Shown here piece after piece: positions 26,756 to 34,727 of a stretch of 64,000 nucleotides of DNA (its first letter is position 1; the number at the start of each line of letters is the position of its first letter). The DNA is from JAKCDU01 sp035551615. GTDB lineage: Bacteria > Actinomycetota > Acidimicrobiia > Acidimicrobiales > Palsa-688. The stretch spans positions 1 to 64,000 of the forward strand of contig DASZNC010000032.1 in assembly GCA_035551615.1 (NCBI GenBank), read 5' to 3'. The notes beneath the pieces were generated by a model that was given only the letters and a program-made list of their open reading frames with translations, did no database searches and was not told the DNA's origin. The position numbers and the translations under genes were made by a program.

Positions 26756-26888
26756 GCGGGGGAGCACCTTTCTGTTGGTGTGGTCGAGCGGTCCCGGCGT
26801 GTGGCGATAGGAGGCGCCATGTCGATGCCCGAGTGGCAATCAGTACGGGACCCGCGTGTTTTCCTTCGGATGGGGTCACCCTAGGAAG

Positions 26889-26932
26889 GCCGGGTTAGGC
26901 GCAGCCGAACTCAGGGTTAACATGGGTTGAAC
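26889..26932 (-). promoter_or_regulatory. Pho box (PhoP/RegX3-type 11-base direct repeats) upstream of pstS
   Basis: Read on the minus strand, consecutive 11-base units begin GTTCAACCCAT (26932-26922), GTTAACCCTGA (26921-26911) and GTTCGGCTGCG (26910-26900), with a fourth, weaker CCTAACCC unit. The 11-base spacing and GTT(C/A)ACC-like heads match the direct-repeat units described for actinobacterial PhoP. A TAGGGT -10 box (26884-26879) follows the last unit, so the repeats occupy the -35 region, as in activator-dependent Pho promoters. Its place between pstS and phoR supports the call. Confidence 0.75.
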
Positions 26933-26956
26933 ACTTCGAGAAGACCGGTCGAAGTG
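26932..26956. repeat. Perfect 8-base inverted repeat next to the Pho box
   Basis: CACTTCGA (26932-26939) and TCGAAGTG (26949-26956) are exact reverse complements separated by 9 bases. It abuts the outermost Pho-box repeat in the pstS-phoR intergenic region. It may be a second regulator site or a hairpin at the 5' end of one transcript; nothing identifies its partner. Confidence 0.5.
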
Positions 26957-26993
26957 GCCTCCATGGTTCGCCAATCCTCAGGAGCGGCGCGCC

Positions 26994-27027
26994 TAGCCTC
27001 GGTGCCGAAATGAGGATCTGTCGATGA
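26994..27027 (+). promoter_or_regulatory. -10 box and five-codon leader reading frame before phoR
   Basis: TAGCCT (26994-26999) precedes by 10 bases an ATG at 27010 that opens a tiny frame, MRICR, whose TGA (27025-27027) overlaps the phoR ATG at 27024 as ATGA. A transcript beginning close to 27010 would therefore translate the mini-frame first and reach phoR by coupling. The same TAGCCT box plus coupled mini-frame recurs before the small membrane gene at 62821. Speculative, but the geometry is exact. Confidence 0.35.
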
Positions 27028-28163
27028 TTCGGAGTCGGGGTTCCACCCGGGCGCCCATGGAGCGGCCGGTGCTTGAACCGCTCCCGGATACGGCAATCGG
27101 CGGTTCGTTGGTCGATCGCCTGCTCGCCGCCCTCGAAGGCATCGGCGAGGGGATCGTGGTGGGCGACGCATCCGGCAACATCGTGTTCCAGAACCAGTTG
27201 GCCGCCCGACTGCTCGCCGGACCGAGCGACGCCCTGGTGGCTCATGCCGTATCCGACGTCATCCGTGACGCCCTGGCCGGCTCCCACCCGGAACGCCGAT
27301 TGGACCTGATCTCGCCGGCCCGGAGGAACCTGTCCATCAGGGCCTTCCCGACCGGCGCGCCGGTGCCCGACGGGGCGGTGGCCATCATCGAGGACATATC
27401 CGAGCGCCTGCGACTGGAGGCGGTGCGGCGGGACTTCGTCGCCAACGTGAGCCATGAGCTGAAGACGCCGACCGGCGCCCTCACCCTGCTGGCCGAGACC
27501 ATCGACGGGGAGGGCGACCCGGAGGTGGTCGCCCGCCTGGTGCGGCGCATGGGTGGTGAGGCCGACCGACTCAGCCAGATCATCGACGACCTGCTGGATC
27601 TCTCCCGCATCGAGGCCAACGAATCGCCCAGCGGCGCCCTGGTGCCGGTGACGGAGTTCGTGTCCGATGCGGTGAACGCTTTGTCCACGGTGGCGTCGGG
27701 TCTCGAGGTCCAGATCGAGCTGGGCCCGATCCCCGGCGGCCTGGCGGTGGCCGGCGATCGCCGGGATCTGGTGTCGGCGGTCAAGAACCTGGTGGAGAAC
27801 GCCATCAAGTACTCGGAGGCGGGCGACTGCGTGAGGGTCGAGGTCTCCTCGCAGGGACCGATGGTCACCATCTCTATCGGCGACCACGGCGTCGGTATCC
27901 CGGCCCGGGATCACGAGCGGATATTCGAGCGGTTCTACCGGGTCGATCGGGCCCGCTCCCGGGCCACCGGCGGAACCGGGCTGGGCCTGTCCATCGTCCG
28001 CCATGTCGCGGCCAACCACGGCGGCCGGGTCAGCGTGGAGTCGGTCGAAGGCGAAGGATCAACGTTCTACCTGACGCTCCCGGCGGTGCCGGTCGCCGAC
28101 AACAGCTCACCGCCACCGGATCCCGGGGCGAGAGAAGGAGCCCTAGATGATGACGATGACTGA
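27024..28163 (+). CDS. phoR: Phosphate-responsive sensor histidine kinase (PhoR/SenX3-like)
   Basis: A 379-residue kinase: PAS-like domain (about 30-125), dimerisation/phosphoacceptor helix with the His in VANVSHELKTPTGAL (about 143), then the ATPase domain with N box VKNLVENAIKYSE, G1 GDHGVGIPARDHERIFERFYRVD and GGTGLGLSIVRH. Unlike mycobacterial SenX3 it has no transmembrane helix; the frame is closed by a TAG at 26994, so no N-terminal segment has been missed. It probably senses phosphate through contact with PhoU and the Pst transporter. The start may be 27024 or 27057. It overlaps the response regulator gene by 17 bases. Confidence 0.88.
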   Translation: MIRSRGSTRAPMERPVLEPLPDTAIGGSLVDRLLAALEGIGEGIVVGDASGNIVFQNQLAARLLAGPSDALVAHAVSDVIRDALAGSHPERRLDLISPARRNLSIRAFPTGAPVPDGAVAIIEDISERLRLEAVRRDFVANVSHELKTPTGALTLLAETIDGEGDPEVVARLVRRMGGEADRLSQIIDDLLDLSRIEANESPSGALVPVTEFVSDAVNALSTVASGLEVQIELGPIPGGLAVAGDRRDLVSAVKNLVENAIKYSEAGDCVRVEVSSQGPMVTISIGDHGVGIPARDHERIFERFYRVDRARSRATGGTGLGLSIVRHVAANHGGRVSVESVEGEGSTFYLTLPAVPVADNSSPPPDPGAREGALDDDDD

Positions 28164-28863
28164 CACCATTTCCGTTCTGGTCGTAGAGGACGAGGAGTCG
28201 TTCGTCGAGGCTCTGGTGGTCGGGCTGAAGCGGGAGGGCTTCCTCGTCACCGTGGCCCGCGACGGGGTGGAAGGCGTGGAGCTGTTCGACCGTATCCGGC
28301 CCGACCTGATCCTCCTCGATCTGTGGTTGCCCAAGAAGAGCGGCATCGACGTGTGCCGGGAGATCCGCACGCGTAGCCGGATACCGATCATCATGGTCAC
28401 GGCCAAGAGCAGCGAGATCGACACCGTCGTCGGTCTCGAGGTCGGCGCCGATGACTATGTGACCAAGCCCTTCCGCTTGCGGGAGCTGGTCGCCCGGATG
28501 CGGGCCGTGATGCGCCGATCCGGGGCGACCGACGATTCGGTGCTGACCGCCGAATCGATGGAGATCGACGGACTGTCCATCGATCCGGAACGCCACGAGG
28601 TCCACCTGGACGGCGACCTGGTGCCACTCCCGCTGAAGGAGTTCGAGTTGCTCGAGCTGCTGATGGGCAATGCCGGTCGGGTGCTGACCCGGGAGACCCT
28701 CATCGACCGGATCTGGGGACCCAACTACGTGGGCGACACCAAGACCCTGGATGTGCACATCAAGCGGCTGCGGGCCAAGGTGGAACCCGACCCGTCCCGA
28801 CCGTCACGGATCACGACCGTCCGGGGACTCGGTTACAAGTTCGAGATGCCGCGTTCGAACTGA
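28147..28863 (+). CDS. phoP: Phosphate response regulator, OmpR/PhoB family (PhoP/RegX3-like)
   Basis: A 238-residue response regulator. The receiver domain has the acidic pair in VVEDEES, the phosphoacceptor Asp in LILLDLWLPKKSG (about residue 57), Thr in MVTAKS and Lys in VTKPF. The C-terminal winged helix (about 145-235) includes LKEFELLELLMGNAGRVLTRETLIDRIWG and the wing ITTVRGLGYKFE. GAAGGAG precedes the first of three clustered in-frame ATGs (28147, 28150, 28156). Neighbours make phosphate control of pstSCAB its evident role. Confidence 0.92.
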   Translation: MMTMTDTISVLVVEDEESFVEALVVGLKREGFLVTVARDGVEGVELFDRIRPDLILLDLWLPKKSGIDVCREIRTRSRIPIIMVTAKSSEIDTVVGLEVGADDYVTKPFRLRELVARMRAVMRRSGATDDSVLTAESMEIDGLSIDPERHEVHLDGDLVPLPLKEFELLELLMGNAGRVLTRETLIDRIWGPNYVGDTKTLDVHIKRLRAKVEPDPSRPSRITTVRGLGYKFEMPRSN

Positions 28864-28878
28864 GTCGGTCCGGCCCGG

Positions 28879-29352
28879 TCAGTCCGAGGCCGGCCGGCGG
28901 GCATAGGGATGGTGGGCCTTCCAGGCCTCGAGCCAGGCGAGGATCATGTCTCCGAATTCGGTCGGGTTGTAGACGTCCTCTTCCTCGCTGAAGAGCCCGT
29001 CGCCGGCGTAGACCAGCCTGGTCCAGTTGGCCGCCTCGTACTTCTGCCCGTCGCCCGGATCGTCCATGACGTTGGCCACCTCGCCGATGACCCAACCGTG
29101 TTCGGCATCGATCACGTGCCAGTTCCACGGGAACGACGTCATGTGGTCGACCGGGAAGGCGGTCATGGCCGGAACGATCCACTCCCGCACCTCGGCCCGT
29201 CCTTTGAACCGACCGTAATGGTGCTCGATGTAGTCGACGTCCTCGGTGAAGCAGCCGATGAAAGGTTCCCAGTTACCGGTCCGGCCGGAGTCGGCGGCCG
29301 CCTCGCGGTAGTGGTCAAAGGCCGCTTGAATCTCCTCGATCGGGTATCCCAC
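28879..29352 (-). CDS. SnoaL/NTF2-like fold protein
   Basis: A 157-residue single-domain protein with the NTF2-like cone fold pattern: an N-terminal helix pair with NWEPFIGCFTEDVDYIEHHYGRFKGRAEVREWI, then alternating strands. The DYIEHHYG region places acidic and His residues where ketosteroid-isomerase-like enzymes have their catalytic groups, but no substrate can be named. The GTG at 29352 has TACGTT 8 bases upstream. It converges with phoP. A second NTF2-like gene lies in the CYP51 operon. Confidence 0.7.
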   Translation of the reverse strand: MGYPIEEIQAAFDHYREAAADSGRTGNWEPFIGCFTEDVDYIEHHYGRFKGRAEVREWIVPAMTAFPVDHMTSFPWNWHVIDAEHGWVIGEVANVMDDPGDGQKYEAANWTRLVYAGDGLFSEEEDVYNPTEFGDMILAWLEAWKAHHPYARRPASD

Positions 29353-29360
29353 GGCGCGGC

Positions 29361-29366
29361 AACGTA
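29361..29366 (-). promoter_or_regulatory. -10 box for the NTF2-like gene
   Basis: On the minus strand TACGTT is followed by 8 bases and the GTG at 29352, without a ribosome-binding site. Confidence 0.45.
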
Positions 29367-29499
29367 GCGGGCCCGAACGGGGATTTCCACCGTTTCCCGG
29401 TTGAGCGCCAATTGACAGGCTCGTTGACTAGCGACCTTCTGCCCGTAATACTCCCTCGACTGCTAACAATTCCCGGTTAGACCCAAATGAGGGACAACT

Positions 29500-31557
29500 T
29501 TGCCGACCACGCCTAAAGGCCCGAGCTGGCGGGAGCACCGAGCCTCCTCGGCGCGGGTGAAGGCGGGCACCGTCGCTTTCGGACTCACCGCCCTCGTGCT
29601 CGGCGTTCTGGTGGTGGTCGGGGCCAGCCGGGTCAGCACCCGGCTGGGGGCAACGGTCGTCTGGCTGCAGGCCTGGGGGCTGGGCCTGATCGCGGCGGCG
29701 GCCATCTCTGTCGGCCTCTGGTACCGCGCCGCCCGTCGGGTCCGCGCCCGCATGGCCGACCTGGAGAAGCTCTACGCCTACACGGTCCGGCTGGCCTCCC
29801 TGTCCGATACCGACGAGATCATCGGCGTCTCGCTCGCCGACTCGGGAGCGATGGTCTCGGCCACCCACACCGAACTGCGCCTCCCCGACGAGCTGGGCGG
29901 GATCCGGTGCTCGCTCGAGCCCGGGGGGGAGATGACCCGTGAGTTCGGACCGGCGACGGCCCTGGAGGACGAGGTCGCCGGTACCCGCCGGACGATGTGC
30001 GTCCGGCCGGACCGATCAGACCGCTCCGGTCACCCACTTCCGGCCCTGGTCGCGGTGCCCGTGTTCCTGGACGAACAGGGCGTGGCCGTCCTGGTGGTGG
30101 GAGACGACCGCCCGGACGGTTTCGGTGCCGAGGACGTCCGGCTGCTCGAGGCGGTGGCCGCCAATCTGGGAACGGCGCTGACCAGCAGCCATCGGCTCGA
30201 TCAGCTCCGGCTGGAGGTGGCCGCCCGTCAGCACCAGGCCCTCCACGACAGCCTGACCGGCCTGGGCAACCGGGTGATGTTCGGCAACCGGGTCGGGGTC
30301 GCACTCGAGGAGCGCGGTCGCGATGAGCGGGTCGGGGTGATGCTCATGGACCTGGACGGGTTCAAGGACATCAACGACACGCTCGGGCACCACACCGGTG
30401 ACGCCGTCCTGCAGGAGGTGGCGGCCCGCATCCTGGACCGGCTCGGCCTGGAGCGTTCGGCCGCCCGCCTGGGCGGCGACGAGTTCGCGTTCGTCATCCC
30501 CGAGGCCGAGGGGCCGGACCAGATCATGGGTATCGCCCGGGCCGTGCGCGACGCCGTGTCCCAGCCGGTGACCGTCGAGGGCGTGGCCCTCGAGGTCAGC
30601 GCCAGCGTCGGCGTGGCCGTGGCGCCCGAACACGGGACCGATCCCTCGACCCTTCTGAGGCGGGCCGACGTGGCCATGTACGAGGCCAAGACCAACCGCC
30701 GGGGCGTGGTCGCCTACGACCGGGATATCGACCAGCACGCCAAGCGCCGCCTCACGCTGACCAATGAGCTGCGGGCCGCCCTCGACACCGGTGACCTGGC
30801 CGTCTGGTACCAGCCGGTGGCCCGGATGGGCACCGGCGAGGTGGTCGGCATGGAGGCCCTGTTGCGCTGGCGGCACCCCGAGTACGGGAGCATCTCGCCG
30901 TCCGAGTTCATCCCGGTGGCCGAGCAGTCGGGCCTGATCGAGCCCATCACATGGTGGGTGCTGGACACCTCGTTGAAGGACCTGGCGGCGTGGCGGCGGG
31001 ACGGATTCGAGTTGACGATGGCGGTCAATTTCTCGGCCCGCAGCCTGACCGGACCGGACGTCGCCGAGCGGCTCGGCCGCCTGCTGATGGCGACCGGTAT
31101 CCCGCCCGCCGATCTGACGCTCGAGATCACCGAGTCGTCGATGATGGCCGATCCCGAGGGGGCCCAGAGGGCCCTCGAACAGCTGGATCGCCTGGGCGTC
31201 AAGATCGCCATCGACGACTTCGGCACCGGGTACTCGTCGTTGTCCCGACTGAAGCGCCTGCCCGTGCACACGGTCAAGATCGACCGTTCCTTCGTCATGA
31301 CCATGCACCAGCACGAGGGGGACGAGGCCATCGTCCGGGCCACCATCGAGCTGGCCCGGAACATGGGTCACGAGGTCATCGCCGAAGGGGTCGAGCGCCA
31401 GGACGCATGGGATCGGCTGGTAGTTCTCGGTTGCGATCTGGTCCAGGGTCACCTGTTGGCGCCGGCCATGCCGCTGGAGATGTGCCGGGCCTGGTTGAAC
31501 GGGCGCCAATCGCCGCGCATGGCCACCATCAGCCCGCTCCGGGCCCGCCTGGCCTGA
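29500..31557 (+). CDS. Membrane-bound GGDEF-EAL cyclic-di-GMP turnover protein
   Basis: A 685-residue protein with two N-terminal membrane helices (about residues 25-45 and 50-70), a GAF-like sensory region (about 85-235), a diguanylate cyclase domain with intact RLGGDEFAF (about 324) and a phosphodiesterase domain beginning GMEALLRWR (about 451). The EAL domain retains NFSARSL, EITESSMM and the DDFGTGYSSLSRLKRLPVHTVKID loop, so both activities could be real. It would make or degrade cyclic-di-GMP in response to a signal at the membrane. I choose the TTG at 29500, preceded by GAGGG about 8 bases upstream. Confidence 0.9.
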   Translation: MPTTPKGPSWREHRASSARVKAGTVAFGLTALVLGVLVVVGASRVSTRLGATVVWLQAWGLGLIAAAAISVGLWYRAARRVRARMADLEKLYAYTVRLASLSDTDEIIGVSLADSGAMVSATHTELRLPDELGGIRCSLEPGGEMTREFGPATALEDEVAGTRRTMCVRPDRSDRSGHPLPALVAVPVFLDEQGVAVLVVGDDRPDGFGAEDVRLLEAVAANLGTALTSSHRLDQLRLEVAARQHQALHDSLTGLGNRVMFGNRVGVALEERGRDERVGVMLMDLDGFKDINDTLGHHTGDAVLQEVAARILDRLGLERSAARLGGDEFAFVIPEAEGPDQIMGIARAVRDAVSQPVTVEGVALEVSASVGVAVAPEHGTDPSTLLRRADVAMYEAKTNRRGVVAYDRDIDQHAKRRLTLTNELRAALDTGDLAVWYQPVARMGTGEVVGMEALLRWRHPEYGSISPSEFIPVAEQSGLIEPITWWVLDTSLKDLAAWRRDGFELTMAVNFSARSLTGPDVAERLGRLLMATGIPPADLTLEITESSMMADPEGAQRALEQLDRLGVKIAIDDFGTGYSSLSRLKRLPVHTVKIDRSFVMTMHQHEGDEAIVRATIELARNMGHEVIAEGVERQDAWDRLVVLGCDLVQGHLLAPAMPLEMCRAWLNGRQSPRMATISPLRARLA

Positions 31558-31568
31558 GCGCCGAGAGC

Positions 31569-31640
31569 GCCGGCCGGACCCGGACCATCGCCGGCCGGAC
31601 CCGGACCATCGCCCGCCGGGCCCGGGCCATCGCCGCCCGG
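31569..31640. repeat. 21-base tandem repeat, about three and a half copies
   Basis: Two identical 21-base units (31569-31589 and 31590-31610, beginning GCCGGCCGGACCCGG and ending ACCATC) are followed by a diverged third unit (31611-31631) and a partial fourth. The array sits between the GGDEF-EAL stop and the promoter of the next gene. It has no coding role that I can see; slippage in a GC-rich spacer is the simplest explanation. Confidence 0.75.
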
Positions 31641-31647
31641 CCCGACC

Positions 31648-31653
31648 TACTAT
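31648..31653 (+). promoter_or_regulatory. -10 box for the LLM oxidoreductase gene
   Basis: TACTAT, close to the TATAAT consensus, is followed by 7 bases and the ATG at 31661, with no ribosome-binding site. Confidence 0.55.
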
Positions 31654-31660
31654 CGCAGTC

Positions 31661-32671
31661 ATGCTCATCGACGGAGGCATCGGCAGCGATCTGAATCTGG
31701 CCGGGGAATCGGCCATCAAGGCGGAGCAGGCCGGCTACGACGCCGTCTGGTCGGCGGAGACGGCCCACGATCCGATGCTCCCGCTCCTGATCGCCGCCGA
31801 GCACACCGAGACCATCGGTCTCGGGACCGGGATCGTGGTGGCGTTCGGGCGCAGCCCGATGACCCTGGCCAACTCGGCATGGGATCTCAACCACTTCTCC
31901 GGCGGCCGGTTCATGCTCGGCCTGGGCTCGCAGATCAAGCCGCACATCGAGAAGCGGTTCTCCATGCCGTGGTCGCACCCGGCCCCCCGCATGCGGGAGT
32001 TCATACTGGCCATGCGGGCCATCTGGGACTGCTGGCAGAACGGCACCAAGCTGGATTTCCGGGGCGACTTCTACACCCACACCCTCATGACCCCGTTCTT
32101 CGATCCCGGTCCGAACTCCTTCGGCCCTCCCAAGGTCTTCCTCGCCGCCGTAGGTGAGGGCATGGCCAAAGTGGCCGCCGAAGTGGCGGACGGGATGCTG
32201 GTCCACGGGTTCACCACCGAGAAGTACCTCCGGGAGGTGACCCTGCCGGCGATCGAGCGGGGCCTGGCCGCGTCGGGGCGGACCCGGGCCGACTTCCAGC
32301 TCTCCTACCCGGCCTTCATCGTGACCGGCGACACCGACGAAGAGGTCGCCGCGGCCGACGCCGGCACCCGCAAGCAGATCGCCTTCTACGCGTCGACGCC
32401 GTCGTACCGGGGCGTGCTCGAGGCGCACGGCTGGGGTGAGTTGCAGACCGAGCTGAACGCCCTGTCCAAGCAGGGGGAGTGGGACGAGATGGGTCGGCGC
32501 GTGAGTGACGAGGTCCTCGATGCGTTCGCGGTGAGGGGTACGCCGGAGGAGATCCCGTCGGAGCTGCACCGTCGCTTCGGTGACGTGATCGACCGCATCA
32601 GTCTGTACATGCCGTACAAGGACTCGGGCGTGACGCCACGCATCCTGGCCGGCCTGCGAGAGATCCGCTGA
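31661..32671 (+). CDS. LLM-class (F420-dependent type) flavin oxidoreductase
   Basis: A 336-residue luciferase-like TIM-barrel oxidoreductase, resembling the F420-dependent subfamily defined by TIGR03617. Typical blocks are AEQAGYDAVWSAETAHDP, IGLGTGIVVAFGRSPMTLANSAWDLNHFSGGRFMLGLGSQ and MREFILAMRAIWDCWQNG. Family members transfer hydride from F420H2 to varied substrates. It stands alone with its own promoter and is followed 4 bases later by a crotonase gene, with which it may be co-transcribed. Confidence 0.85.
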   Translation: MLIDGGIGSDLNLAGESAIKAEQAGYDAVWSAETAHDPMLPLLIAAEHTETIGLGTGIVVAFGRSPMTLANSAWDLNHFSGGRFMLGLGSQIKPHIEKRFSMPWSHPAPRMREFILAMRAIWDCWQNGTKLDFRGDFYTHTLMTPFFDPGPNSFGPPKVFLAAVGEGMAKVAAEVADGMLVHGFTTEKYLREVTLPAIERGLAASGRTRADFQLSYPAFIVTGDTDEEVAAADAGTRKQIAFYASTPSYRGVLEAHGWGELQTELNALSKQGEWDEMGRRVSDEVLDAFAVRGTPEEIPSELHRRFGDVIDRISLYMPYKDSGVTPRILAGLREIR

Positions 32672-32675
32672 GGCT

Positions 32676-33677
32676 TTGCTGACGCTGGCCGAAGGCCTCG
32701 ATCTGATCGAGGCCTTCCGGTCAGGATGGGCCGGCCCGGTGTGGCCTGATGACCGGCCGCTGATCGTGGTGGATGTCGACGGCGGCGATGCCGACCGGCT
32801 GTCGGTGCCGCCGGCCTTCCCGGCGGTCGTGGTGGCGGTCAGCCGGGACTCGCCGGACCTGGCCCCCGACGGCCCCGACGTGGCCATCACCGGCGCCCCT
32901 GATCCGCCGCCGCCGTGGGTGGCTGCTGCGATGTCGGTGGACGACCTGGACCGGGCGGTCACAGGCGCCCCGGGCGCGGCTGTCACCCTCGTGCACCTGC
33001 TCCGGGCTGGCGCCGGCGTGGATGGGATCGGAGGCGGCCTGATCCACGAATCGCTGGCCTACTCGGTCCTCCAGGCCGGCCCCGAGTTCGGCCGCTGGCG
33101 GGATCGGCGACCCGCCCCCCGGATCCGCCCGGCCGATGGCGGCACACTGCTCGTCGACCGGGACGGCCCGATCATGACCGTGACCCTGAACCGGCCGGAC
33201 GTCCACAACGCCTACAACCGGCAGATGCGCGACGACCTGTGCGACGTCCTGGCCGCGGCCATGGCCGACCCGGCCGTCACCGTCGTCGTGGCCGGCCGGG
33301 GTCGCTCGTTCTGCAGCGGGGGGGACCTGTCCGAGTTCGGTACCGCCCCCGACCCGGTCACGTCGCACATCGTCCGGGTGGCCCGCAGCCCGGGGCGGTT
33401 GATCAGCTTGATGGCCGACCGGGTGGAGGCCCGCATCCATGGCGTGTGCGCCGGCTCGGGCATCGAGATACCGGCGTTCGCCGGTTCGGTGGTGGCCCAT
33501 CCCGACACGCGCATCTGGCTGCCCGAACTGGCCATGGGACTGATACCGGGGGCGGGCGGCACGGTGAGCCTGCCCCGGCGCATCGGCCGGCAGCGAACGG
33601 CGTGGATGGCCCTCACCGGGCACCCGGTCGATGCCGGCACGGCCGCCCGGTGGGGCCTGGTCGACGCCGTCGGCTAG
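32676..33677 (+). CDS. Enoyl-CoA hydratase/isomerase-family protein with N-terminal extension
   Basis: A 333-residue protein whose crotonase domain occupies about residues 150-333. GRSFCSGGDLSEFG forms part of the oxyanion hole, and both positions of the hydratase glutamate pair carry Glu: IHGVCAGSGIEIPAFA and LPELAMGLIPGAGG. The first ~145 residues are Pro/Ala/Val-rich and resemble a degenerate crotonase-like half rather than a signal peptide. The TTG start at 32676 has GAGG 5 bases upstream. Likely acts on a CoA-thioester in fatty-acid or sterol breakdown; the substrate is unknown. Confidence 0.8.
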   Translation: MLTLAEGLDLIEAFRSGWAGPVWPDDRPLIVVDVDGGDADRLSVPPAFPAVVVAVSRDSPDLAPDGPDVAITGAPDPPPPWVAAAMSVDDLDRAVTGAPGAAVTLVHLLRAGAGVDGIGGGLIHESLAYSVLQAGPEFGRWRDRRPAPRIRPADGGTLLVDRDGPIMTVTLNRPDVHNAYNRQMRDDLCDVLAAAMADPAVTVVVAGRGRSFCSGGDLSEFGTAPDPVTSHIVRVARSPGRLISLMADRVEARIHGVCAGSGIEIPAFAGSVVAHPDTRIWLPELAMGLIPGAGGTVSLPRRIGRQRTAWMALTGHPVDAGTAARWGLVDAVG

Positions 33678-34708
33678 CGGGGCGGGACGGGCGCCGGCGG
33701 CTCCGGTGGCTGGGTCAACGCCAGCGAGGCGGCCGTGACCACGTCGCCCACCGAGGCGGCGATGGCCGAAGCCGTCGGGTGGTCGATCAGGGCGGCGGCG
33801 CGCGAGGGATCGACCGTCACCACCACAACGCCGGGCTCGTCGTAGCGGGATCGACCCCCGGCCTTGGCGAACACCTTCCGCATGGCGCGGTTGTCCTCGA
33901 GTACATGGGCGACGAGGGTGTCGACACCGGCCACCTGGGCGGCCACGCCCAGCGCGCCGAGCAGGAACGTCCCGACTCCCCGACCCTGGAAGGAGTCGAG
34001 AGTGGTGAACGCCATCTCGGCCGCCGGATCACCGGTCCGCCGGATGTACCGGGCCACCGCCATACCGGAGTGGGTCCGGCCATCGAAGGCGATCCAGGCG
34101 AAATGGTCGACGAAGTCGATGTCGATGAGATAGTCGACCAGGGCGTCGGAGGGGGCGCCGGCACTGAAGAAGCGGCGGCGCAGGCTCTGGCTGGACAGCG
34201 AGTGCAGGGCCGAGTCCAGACCGTTCCGGTCCGAGGGCAGCAGCGGCCGGATGATTATCTCGGAGCCGTCGGCCAACCGGGCGTGGACCGGGTGGGCGTC
34301 CTGGGCCAGCCGGGCGCTGGCCAGCCGGTCCACCCGGGCGCGCACCTCAGGCCCGGCCAGGATCCGGTCCATGGCCTCCTCGTCACCCGCCAGGAGCCGG
34401 GACGGCCGCATGGCGGTGATGGTCGCAGTGCGGGGCTGGCGCCGGAGGAGCGCCAGCTCACCGACGATGGCGCCGGGTCCGACCGTCGCCAGCCGACGGG
34501 TGCCGGCCGCCGTCCGCACCGTCACCTCCAACTCGCCGTCCACCACGAGCCAGAACCGGTGGCCGGGCTCGCCCTCCCGGCCGAGGACCTGGCCGGGCGT
34601 GGCCACGACCGGTTCGAGCAGCCGGGTGAGGGCGTCGATCTGGCCCGGGTCGGTGCCGGCCAGTAAGGGCTGGGCGGCCACGACCTCCAGGCCCGCCCAA
34701 GAGGTCAT
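33674..34708 (-). CDS. cAMP-regulated protein lysine acetyltransferase (Pat-like)
   Basis: A 344-residue fusion with the architecture of mycobacterial Pat (Rv0998/MSMEG_5458). Residues about 8-130 are a cyclic-nucleotide-binding domain; its phosphate-binding cassette GELALLRRQPRTATITA keeps the Glu and Arg that hold cAMP. Residues about 145-310 are a GNAT acetyltransferase with the acetyl-CoA loop SFQGRGVGTFLLGALG and VLEDNRAMRKVFAKAG. In mycobacteria the enzyme acetylates acetyl-CoA synthetase and other acyl-CoA ligases when cAMP rises. The GTG/ATG context and a TACGCT box 8 bases upstream suggest its own leaderless promoter, although htrA ends only 19 bases upstream. Its stop overlaps the stop of the crotonase gene by 4 bases. 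Confidence 0.87.
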   Translation of the reverse strand: MTSWAGLEVVAAQPLLAGTDPGQIDALTRLLEPVVATPGQVLGREGEPGHRFWLVVDGELEVTVRTAAGTRRLATVGPGAIVGELALLRRQPRTATITAMRPSRLLAGDEEAMDRILAGPEVRARVDRLASARLAQDAHPVHARLADGSEIIIRPLLPSDRNGLDSALHSLSSQSLRRRFFSAGAPSDALVDYLIDIDFVDHFAWIAFDGRTHSGMAVARYIRRTGDPAAEMAFTTLDSFQGRGVGTFLLGALGVAAQVAGVDTLVAHVLEDNRAMRKVFAKAGGRSRYDEPGVVVVTVDPSRAAALIDHPTASAIAASVGDVVTAASLALTQPPEPPAPVPPR

Positions 34709-34716
34709 CGACCGGG

Positions 34717-34722
34717 AGCGTA
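34717..34722 (-). promoter_or_regulatory. -10 box for the Pat-like gene
   Basis: On the minus strand TACGCT is followed by 8 bases and the ATG at 34708; it lies in the 19-base gap after the htrA stop, which implies an independent leaderless start. Confidence 0.4.
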
Positions 34723-34727
34723 GGTGT

